NCBI GenBank assembly: GCA_002068815.1
Contig: MWAC01000158.1
Location: forward strand, 1 to 7,968
DNA from: Firmicutes bacterium ADurb.Bin467
Lineage (GTDB): Bacteria; Bacillota; Clostridia; Christensenellales; Aristaeellaceae
DNA length: 7,968 bases
Reading direction: 5' to 3'
Shown: positions 1 to 6,624 of the stretch, piece by piece
How positions within the stretch are numbered: the stretch's first letter is position 1
Layout of the letters: every line of letters begins with the position of its first letter
The notes under the pieces: model-generated
Seen by the model: only the letters and a program-made list of their open reading frames with translations
What the model was told of the DNA's origin: nothing
Databases searched by the model: none
Made by a program: the position numbers and the translations under genes

Positions 1-437
1 AGGTATTGGTACATCGGGTAGGTATTCTGGCGTACCAATTGACTGAAGAAGGTGACCGGGAACAGGAAGATTGCCAGGGACAGCAAAGCCAGCAGCAGGT
101 CGTACCAGGGCAGCCTGTCCTTGGGGCTTTTGCGGCGCGCGGGGTAGAGCAGGAAGGCCAGCATCACCACGATGCCCAGGTGCAGCGGGCGCATGTGCGT
201 CGAGGGGATGATCTTCCAGGTGCTGTAGAGCTGCACGACCGAGAACAGGATCAGCACGATGCTGACGACGAGGTTGATCCGCGGCGGAAGCTTGCGCACG
301 GCCTGCTCCTTGTCGTACTTCTGCATGATCTTGTTGATTTCGTCCGCACTGACCACTTCCACGCGGTGGAGCGTATCCTGCGCCGAGGAATGCCTGTGCT
401 CGTCCTGAACCGGCGCCGAGTGATTGTCCAACGACAT
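1..437 (-). CDS. TRAP transporter fused permease (TAXI type), N-terminal part
   Basis: This is the first ~145 codons of a membrane permease that runs off the left edge. It would form the channel of a TRAP transporter, which imports small organic acids using an ion gradient and an external binding protein. The N-terminus (about residues 1-50) is hydrophilic. It is followed by hydrophobic segments near residues 53-73 and 86-100 and a third beginning after a 'LPWYD' motif at about 112. The order 'HLG...AFLLYP...PWYD' is typical of the fused DctQ-DctM permeases paired with TAXI binding proteins. The ATG at 437 is chosen because AAGGAGA lies six to seven bases upstream. The gene follows the binding-protein gene on the same strand, 107 bases downstream, so the two should form one operon. 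The DctM core lies outside the window, so the family call rests on the N-terminus and the neighbour. Confidence 0.82.
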   Translation of the reverse strand, partial: MSLDNHSAPVQDEHRHSSAQDTLHRVEVVSADEINKIMQKYDKEQAVRKLPPRINLVVSIVLILFSVVQLYSTWKIIPSTHMRPLHLGIVVMLAFLLYPARRKSPKDRLPWYDLLLALLSLAIFLFPVTFFSQLVRQNTYPMYQY

Positions 438-487
438 GAAAAGTCTCCTTCCCATAAAGAAATTTTAATACAGGCATAACGGCAACA

Positions 488-516
488 GGGGGCGGGCAAC
501 GGTGCTGCCCGCCCCT
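488..516 (-). promoter_or_regulatory. Intercistronic GC-rich hairpin between binding-protein and permease genes
   Basis: A perfect 10-bp inverted repeat (GGGGCGGGCA at 489-498, TGCCCGCCCC at 506-515) surrounds a 7-base loop. It lies between the stop of the binding-protein gene and the start of the permease gene. Read on the minus strand, the bases after the stem are not a U-tract, so a full intrinsic terminator is unlikely. Such hairpins commonly protect the upstream message or partly end transcription, so that binding protein exceeds permease. That role is inferred. A smaller CCCC/GGGG stem sits at 522-533. Confidence 0.6.
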
Positions 517-544
517 CTCGCCCCCATGCGGGGAGGGATCGCCT

Positions 545-1498
545 CTATTCGCCGACGGTGACCGTCAGGCCCTTCTCCGCGTAGTAGCGGGCGGCGCCGG
601 GATGGAACGGCACCGGGACGCCCGTGACGGCCCTGGCGGGATCGAGCTCCTTCGCCTTCGCGTGGCCGATCTGATCCTTGAGCTCGAACATCGTCTTCGT
701 GAGGTCGTAGACGAGCTGCTCGTCAAGATCCCTCTTGCAGATCAGAAGCGCGCCGATCGCGGGAACCGTCGTGTCCTCCGCCATGCCGGCGTAGGTGCCC
801 GCGGCGACGGCGTAGGGGGTGTAGAACTCATAGGTGGAGGTCATGTATTCCCACTGCTCGTCCGAGAGGCCGAGGAGGCGGATCTCGCGCTTCGTCGTGA
901 CCTCGATGAGCGCCGTGTTCGGAACGCCGGAGGTTACGAAGCCTGCGTCGATCTGCATGTCCTGGAACGCGGTCGCGGTCTCGGCAAACGAGAGGTACTG
1001 CGGGTTGATGTCCTCGATCTTGAGCCCGCCGGCCTCGAGCACCTGCACGGCGTTCATGTAGGTTCCGGAGCCCGCGGCGCCGACGCCGACGTTCTTGCCC
1101 TTGAGGTCCGCGATGGTCTTGATGTCGCTGTCCGCGGCGACGAAGAGCTGCACGGCCTCGGGATAGAGGAAGCCGATCGCGTAGAAGTCGTCAAAGACCT
1201 CGCCGCCGAAGAAGTCGTTGCCCGCGTACGCGTACGCCGAGGCGTCGTTCTGGACGGTCGCCACATCGATGTCGCCCTCGCAGATGAACACGATGTTGTC
1301 CTTCGAGGCGTCGGTCGGCTGCACGGTCACGTTCAGGTCCGGGATGTTGTTCATCCAGACGGACGCGATCTCGGCGCCCAGCGCGTAGTACGTGCCGGCG
1401 GTGCCGCCCGTGCCCAGGGAGACGTAGGTGGTGGCCAGAGCGCCGGAGGCGCTCAGAACCAGCGTCAGGGCCAGTGCGATTGCAAGCAGCTTTTTCAT
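545..1498 (-). CDS. TAXI family TRAP transporter solute-binding protein
   Basis: A 317-residue secreted binding protein that would capture a small organic solute outside the membrane and deliver it to the TRAP permease encoded downstream. Residues 1-22 look like a signal peptide: two lysines, a long Leu/Ala core and an ALA|TT cleavage site. The mature start 'VSLGTGGTAGTYYALG' is the hallmark of TAXI proteins. 'GDIDVATVQND' (near 78) and the 'LKGKNVGVGAAGSGTYMNA' block also fit the family, as does the length. The ATG at 1498 is preferred over an in-frame ATG at 1567, because GGAGGG sits seven bases upstream and the longer form would begin inside the promoter and spoil the signal peptide. No cysteine is present in the signal region, so it is not an obvious lipoprotein, which is unusual for a Gram-positive binding protein. 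The substrate cannot be told. Confidence 0.93.
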   Translation of the reverse strand: MKKLLAIALALTLVLSASGALATTYVSLGTGGTAGTYYALGAEIASVWMNNIPDLNVTVQPTDASKDNIVFICEGDIDVATVQNDASAYAYAGNDFFGGEVFDDFYAIGFLYPEAVQLFVAADSDIKTIADLKGKNVGVGAAGSGTYMNAVQVLEAGGLKIEDINPQYLSFAETATAFQDMQIDAGFVTSGVPNTALIEVTTKREIRLLGLSDEQWEYMTSTYEFYTPYAVAAGTYAGMAEDTTVPAIGALLICKRDLDEQLVYDLTKTMFELKDQIGHAKAKELDPARAVTGVPVPFHPGAARYYAEKGLTVTVGE

Positions 1499-1538
1499 TT
1501 TTCGTCCCTCCATCCATGTTTTTACCGAGTATGGGGTT

Positions 1539-1567
1539 ATTATAGCGGATAAAATTGCAAATTGCAA
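1539..1567 (-). promoter_or_regulatory. SigA-type promoter for the TRAP transporter operon
   Basis: On the minus strand, TTGCAA (1562-1567) and a perfect TATAAT (1539-1544) are separated by 17 bases, which is ideal spacing. It lies about 40 bases upstream of the binding-protein start, inside an AT-rich patch. A second TTGCAA copy (1555-1560) is too near the -10 to act as the -35. Confidence 0.8.
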
Positions 1568-1568
1568 T
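1554..1568. promoter_or_regulatory. Candidate operator: 7-1-7 inverted repeat on the transporter promoter
   Basis: The plus strand reads ATTGCAA-A-TTGCAAT, a perfect inverted repeat with a one-base centre. It covers the -35 box and part of the spacer of the transporter promoter, where a bound dimeric repressor would block RNA polymerase. No regulator gene is in the window. The symmetry is seen; the operator role is inferred. Confidence 0.45.
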
Positions 1569-1623
1569 ACGATATGAATCCCTGTAATGTAAAAAATTCA
1601 GCGGTCCTTCAAAATCATGGGTA

Positions 1624-1652
1624 TTCGACAACAAAATGCAAGAAATTATAAA
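1624..1652 (+). promoter_or_regulatory. Possible weak upstream promoter toward lepA
   Basis: TTCGAC (1624-1629) and TATAAA (1647-1652) are 17 bases apart. The -35 match is poor and a better promoter lies closer to lepA, so this may be chance in an AT-rich stretch. Confidence 0.2.
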
Positions 1653-1708
1653 TTTGCTTGAGGTGTGGCCAGGCGATTTTGAAGCCCGGCCGCCGAAAAT
1701 CCCGGCAC

Positions 1709-1737
1709 TTGCTTTTTTCGCCCGAATCCGGTATTAT
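1709..1737 (+). promoter_or_regulatory. Promoter for the lepA operon
   Basis: TTGCTT (1709-1714) and TATTAT (1732-1737) are separated by 17 bases. They sit about 45 bases upstream of the lepA start and face away from the transporter promoter. An overlapping TATTAT at 1735-1740 would give a 20-base spacer and is less likely. Confidence 0.6.
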
Positions 1738-1764
1738 TATCCGGGAAAGGTCGCCTATTTCTGA

Positions 1765-1780
1765 GTTCGGAGGAACCGCA

Positions 1781-1783
<3 letters not shown>
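1765..1783 (+). promoter_or_regulatory. Ribosome binding site that fixes the lepA GTG start
   Basis: GGAGG at 1769-1773 lies seven bases before GTG at 1781. This selects the GTG over an in-frame ATG at 1658, which lies upstream of the likely promoter and has no such site. The GGAG is flanked by GTTC (1765-1768) and GAAC (1773-1776), which could pair as a short tetraloop stem. Confidence 0.8.
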
Positions 1784-3589
<1,806 letters not shown>

Positions 3590-3602
3590 CGGGGGAGAGC
3601 GA

Positions 3603-4103
3603 ATGAAGCCGAAGTTTGCCGCGAGCGCGAAGCCGACGATCGAGGGCATGCGCGTGCTCGTCGTGGCCGCGTACGGGAAGAAGCTGCGCATGCGCATGCT
3701 CGCGAGCGGGCTCGTCGTGCTGCTCGCGCTCGGGTTCGTCGTCTGGACCGGCTTAAAGCCCCTGTCGCTCGGCATCCTCGCGCTCGCGCTCGCGTTTTTG
3801 TGGTTCTTCGCTCGCTCGAAAAGCCGCATGGCCGAGAAGCTGCTCGCCGCGAGCCCGAACCAGGCGCTCGTGACCGAGTTTCGGTTCATGGACGACGCGC
3901 TCTACACGCACAATTCCGAGGAGGACGGCAAGATACTCTACCCCGCGATCACGCGCGTGTGGTCGGACCGCGCGCACTTCGCGTTCTATTTGGAGGACGG
4001 CTCCGCGTTCGTGATTCCCAAGGCGGGATTCTCCGAGGGCGAGGTCGACCGGTTCCCCGGGTTTGTGAAGAAGGTGACGGGGAGGAACGTGCTGGAGGTA
4101 TAA
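3603..4103 (+). CDS. YcxB-like small membrane protein of unknown function
   Basis: A 166-residue protein with two membrane segments (about 33-50 and 53-69) after a basic N-terminus of about 32 residues, followed by a soluble domain of about 95 residues, probably cytoplasmic. The C-terminal part ('DGKILYPAITRVWSDRAHF', then 'VIPKAGFSEGEVDRF') resembles the YcxB-like domain, in which a Tyr-x-x-Ile strand is followed by a stretch ending in 'IPK'. No function is established for that family and I see no catalytic motif. A GGGGGAG site precedes the ATG. The gene starts 13 bases after lepA, and its TAA stop overlaps the hemW ATG by one base, so all three genes are probably translated from one message. 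That position suggests co-expression but not a shared job. The family call is by eye. Confidence 0.75.
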   Translation: MKPKFAASAKPTIEGMRVLVVAAYGKKLRMRMLASGLVVLLALGFVVWTGLKPLSLGILALALAFLWFFARSKSRMAEKLLAASPNQALVTEFRFMDDALYTHNSEEDGKILYPAITRVWSDRAHFAFYLEDGSAFVIPKAGFSEGEVDRFPGFVKKVTGRNVLEV

Positions 4104-5206
4104 TGGTGAACCCGCTTTCGATCTACATCCACATACCGTTCTGCCGCTCGAAGTGCGCCTACTGCGACTTTGCGTCCTATCCGGGGCGCGAGGACCTGTG
4201 GGAGGCGTATTTCCGCGCGCTGTTTTCGGAGATTGAGCAGGCGTCGGACAGGGAGCGCCGCGTCGAGACGGTGTTCTTCGGGGGCGGCACGCCGTCGTTC
4301 GTGCCGGTCGCGTTCATCGGGGAGGCGCTCGAGGGTGTCGCGAAGGCGTTCGATCTCGCGCCCGGCGCGGAGGTCACGCTCGAGGCGAACCCCGGCACGC
4401 TGACGCCGGAGAAGCTCGCGGCGTACCGCGCGATGGGCGTCAACCGGCTGTCGCTCGGCGCGCAGAGCTTCGACGCGGCGCTTCTGCGGGACGTCGGCCG
4501 CATACACACGCCGGAGGACGTCGAGGCCGCCGTCCGGATGGCGCGCGCCGCGGGGTTTGAGAACGTCAGCCTGGACCTGATGTACGCGCTGCCGGGGCAG
4601 GCGATGAACCAGTGGGAGAACACGCTCCGGCGCGCGATCGAGCTTTCGCCCGAGCACGTCTCCGTGTATTCGCTGATCGTCGAGGAGCACACGCCGATCG
4701 CCGCGCGCGCGCCGGAGATTCCCGATGACGACGAGGTCGTCGAGATGCAGCGCCTCGCGACCGCTCTGCTCGAGGAGGCGGGCTACCGCCGCTACGAGAT
4801 TTCGAACTACGCGCGCGAGGGCTTCCGCTGCCGCCACAACGTCGCCTATTGGAAGAGGGCGGAGTACCTGGGCTTCGGCGCGGCGGCGCACTCGTTCTTC
4901 TCGGGCGAGCGGTTCGAGAACCCCGCGGGGCTCGAGGACTACCTCGCCGGCCGCCGGCGCGAAAACCGCAAGCGCATCTTCTCCGCGGAGGCCGAGGAGG
5001 AAGCGATACTGCTCGGAACGCGCATGTGCGAGGGGATTTCACTGTCCTCGTTCCGCAGCGAATTCGGCAGGGACTTTCCCGCCGGGCGCGAGGCGGCCGT
5101 GCAAAAGCTCGTCGAGGGCGGGCTCGCCGTGCTCGACCGCGACGCCTTTTTTCTGACCGAGCGCGGGCTCGAACTTCAGAGCGCCGCAGTGCTCGAGCTT
5201 CTGTAA
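4103..5206 (+). CDS. hemW: Radical SAM heme chaperone HemW
   Basis: A 367-residue radical SAM protein, normal length for HemW, which binds heme and passes it to respiratory or other heme proteins. The iron-sulfur motif is C14-x3-C18-x2-C21, then Asp-Phe. True coproporphyrinogen oxidase HemN has another cysteine two residues after the third, so this is HemW although such genes are often labelled 'coproporphyrinogen III oxidase'. Other marks are FFGGGTPS (58-65), 'RLSLGAQSF', 'DLMYALPGQ', and 'YEISNYA' (about 231-237) with HNVAYW (245-250), followed by 'YLGFGAAAHS'. A C-terminal HemN-type domain follows. ATG 4103 shares its A with the stop of the previous gene (TAATG), with GGAGG four bases upstream; GTG 4106 is an alternative start. 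The gene probably depends on the lepA promoter. No heme synthesis genes are in view. Confidence 0.95.
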   Translation: MVNPLSIYIHIPFCRSKCAYCDFASYPGREDLWEAYFRALFSEIEQASDRERRVETVFFGGGTPSFVPVAFIGEALEGVAKAFDLAPGAEVTLEANPGTLTPEKLAAYRAMGVNRLSLGAQSFDAALLRDVGRIHTPEDVEAAVRMARAAGFENVSLDLMYALPGQAMNQWENTLRRAIELSPEHVSVYSLIVEEHTPIAARAPEIPDDDEVVEMQRLATALLEEAGYRRYEISNYAREGFRCRHNVAYWKRAEYLGFGAAAHSFFSGERFENPAGLEDYLAGRRRENRKRIFSAEAEEEAILLGTRMCEGISLSSFRSEFGRDFPAGREAAVQKLVEGGLAVLDRDAFFLTERGLELQSAAVLELL

Positions 5207-5221
5207 TTTACAATCATTGTC

Positions 5222-5250
5222 TGGCTTTTCCGCGCGAAAAATGCTATAAT
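5222..5250 (+). promoter_or_regulatory. Extended -10 promoter for purA-purB
   Basis: A perfect TATAAT (5245-5250) is preceded by TG one base upstream (TGCTATAAT), an extended -10. The -35 at 17-base spacing is TGGCTT (5222-5227), which is weak, as is common with extended -10 promoters. It lies in the 128-base gap between hemW and purA and gives a leader of about 75-80 bases. Confidence 0.75.
5226..5240. repeat. Inverted repeat in the purA promoter spacer
   Basis: TTTTC-CGCGC-GAAAA, a 5-5-5 inverted repeat between the -35 and -10 boxes. It could be a regulator site, but five-base A/T arms also arise by chance. A similarly built repeat lies 41 bases downstream, centre to centre. Confidence 0.3.
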
Positions 5251-5266
5251 AACTTCAGAAATTGGG

Positions 5267-5281
5267 AAAACGGCGCGTTTT
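5267..5281. repeat. Inverted repeat in the purA leader
   Basis: AAAAC-GGCGC-GTTTT, a 5-5-5 inverted repeat about 20 bases after the predicted transcription start. With one bulged T the stem extends by GG/CC (5265-5284). It could be an operator acting as a roadblock or a weak RNA hairpin. It has no U-tract placed for termination. Confidence 0.3.
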
Positions 5282-5291
5282 TCCGAACGAT
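5279..5291 (+). promoter_or_regulatory. Weak PurBox-like site in the purA leader
   Basis: TTTTCCGAACGAT matches the Bacillus PurR PurBox (AWWWCCGAACWWT, from memory) at 11 of 13 positions, including the whole CCGAAC core. PurR sites normally come as two opposed boxes 16-17 bases apart. The only partner-like sequence, ATTCGA at 5314-5319, is poor and badly spaced. Probably chance, but the gene it precedes makes it worth recording. Confidence 0.2.
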
Positions 5292-5334
5292 TTCCAACAC
5301 GCGGGTCGAGAATATTCGAAAAGGATGGCTGTTC

Positions 5335-6609
5335 ATGGCAAACTGCGCGATTGTCGGCATCAACTGGGGGGACGAGGGCAAGGGCCGCATGGTCGACTAC
5401 CTTGCGAAGCGGTACGAAGTCGTGGTGCGCTATCAGGGCGGCAACAACGCCGGGCACACCGTGATCAACGAATACGGCAAGTTCGCGCTGAACCTCCTGC
5501 CCAGCGGCGTGTTCCAGCCGGGGACCGTGAATCTGCTCGGCTCCGGGACCGTCGTCGACCCGAAGCACCTCGTCGGCGAGATCGCGAAGCTCCGCGAGCG
5601 CGGCGTCCGGATCACTGCGGAGAACCTCAAAATCTCCGACCGCGCGGCGCTCGTGCTGCCGATCCACCCGCTGCAGGATCAGTGGGAGGAGAAGCGGCTC
5701 GGCAAGGACCACTACGGCTCGACGCTGCGCGGCATCAGCCCGATCTACGGCGACAAGTATATGAAAAAGGCGATCCGGATCGGCGACGTCAAGTACCCCG
5801 AGGCGCTCGAAAAGCACCTTCGGCGGCTGATCGACTGGAAAAACGACGTGATCGTGCCCGGCTACGGCGCGCAGAAGCTCGACTTCGACGAAATGCTCTC
5901 GTGGATTCACACGCATTGCGACCCGCTGATCCCCTATATCTGCGACGCGGGCGAGCTGCTCGAGCGCGCGCAAGCCGACGGAAAGAACATTTTGTTCGAG
6001 GCGCAGCTCGGCGCGCTGCGCGACATCGACTACGGCATCTACCCGTTCACGAGCTCTTCCTCGCCGCTGGCCGCGTACGCGCCGGTCGGCTGCGGGCTGC
6101 CGAGCCTGAAGGTCGACGCGGTCGTCGGCGTCGCGAAGGCGTACTCGACCTGCGTCGGCGAGGGGCCGTTCGTCGGCGAATTGTCCGGCGAGGCGGCGCA
6201 GCTTCTGCGCGAGGCGGGCGCGGAGTACGGCGCGGCGACCGGCCGCCCGCGCAGGGTCGCGTGGATGGACCTCGTCGCGACGCGCTACGGGACGGTGCTG
6301 CAGGGCGCGACGGAGCTCGCGCTGACGAAGCTCGACGTGCTCTCGTACCTCGACGAGATTCCGGTCTGCATCGCCTACGAGCGGGACGGCAGGCGGCTCG
6401 ACCGCTTCCCGTTCACGCCCGAGCTCGACCGGTGCGAGCCGGTCTACGAGGTGCTGCCCGGCTGGAAGGCGGATATCTCCGGCTGCCGCGAATTCGAGGA
6501 GCTTCCCGAGGCCGCGCGCGAGTACGTCGAGTTCATCGAAAAAGCCGTCAAGTGCCCGATCCGCTATGTGTCGGTCGGGGCGGAAAGAGACAGTTTAATC
6601 ATCCGGTAA
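5335..6609 (+). CDS. purA: Adenylosuccinate synthetase (divergent Bacillota form)
   Basis: A 424-residue cytosolic enzyme that joins IMP and aspartate using GTP to form adenylosuccinate, the first step from IMP to AMP. The N-terminal GTP and IMP loop NWGDEGKG (10-17) keeps the catalytic Asp13, and NNAGH ends at catalytic His41, the same numbers as in E. coli PurA. TKLD, for guanine recognition, is also present. Several motifs differ from the E. coli type: GSTLRGISP (128-136) replaces GTTGRGIGP, EAQLG (222-226) replaces EGAQG, and the next loop reads 'TSSSSPLA'. From memory, similar changes mark a group of PurA proteins in Clostridia, so the enzyme is probably active. The ATG at 5335 is set by AAGGA nine bases upstream and by the conserved N-terminus. 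purB follows after 15 bases. Confidence 0.96.
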   Translation: MANCAIVGINWGDEGKGRMVDYLAKRYEVVVRYQGGNNAGHTVINEYGKFALNLLPSGVFQPGTVNLLGSGTVVDPKHLVGEIAKLRERGVRITAENLKISDRAALVLPIHPLQDQWEEKRLGKDHYGSTLRGISPIYGDKYMKKAIRIGDVKYPEALEKHLRRLIDWKNDVIVPGYGAQKLDFDEMLSWIHTHCDPLIPYICDAGELLERAQADGKNILFEAQLGALRDIDYGIYPFTSSSSPLAAYAPVGCGLPSLKVDAVVGVAKAYSTCVGEGPFVGELSGEAAQLLREAGAEYGAATGRPRRVAWMDLVATRYGTVLQGATELALTKLDVLSYLDEIPVCIAYERDGRRLDRFPFTPELDRCEPVYEVLPGWKADISGCREFEELPEAAREYVEFIEKAVKCPIRYVSVGAERDSLIIR

Positions 6610-6624
6610 AGCGGGGGAATTTCC

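Noticed and set aside
1579..1602. Tandem TGTAA TGTAA and an A-run in the divergent region as a regulatory repeat
   Set aside because: Two five-base copies in AT-rich sequence are expected by chance and lie outside both promoters.
1658..1780. 41-codon N-terminal extension of lepA from ATG 1658
   Set aside because: It lies upstream of the likely promoter, has no ribosome binding site and is absent from the family. GTG 1781 gives the standard length.
5179..5194. GAGCGC-CGCA-GTGCTC stem as a terminator for hemW
   Set aside because: It is only six pairs with one G-U, lies inside the coding sequence, and is not followed by a run of T.
4103..5206. Coproporphyrinogen III oxidase (HemN) label
   Set aside because: The C-x3-C-x2-C motif is followed by Asp-Phe rather than the extra HemN cysteine, and the protein is shorter than HemN. 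HemW fits better.
4849..5334. Upstream in-frame extension of purA through the 3' part of hemW
   Set aside because: The open frame runs back by chance through GC-rich sequence. PurA's conserved N-terminus starts at 5335, after its own promoter and ribosome binding site.
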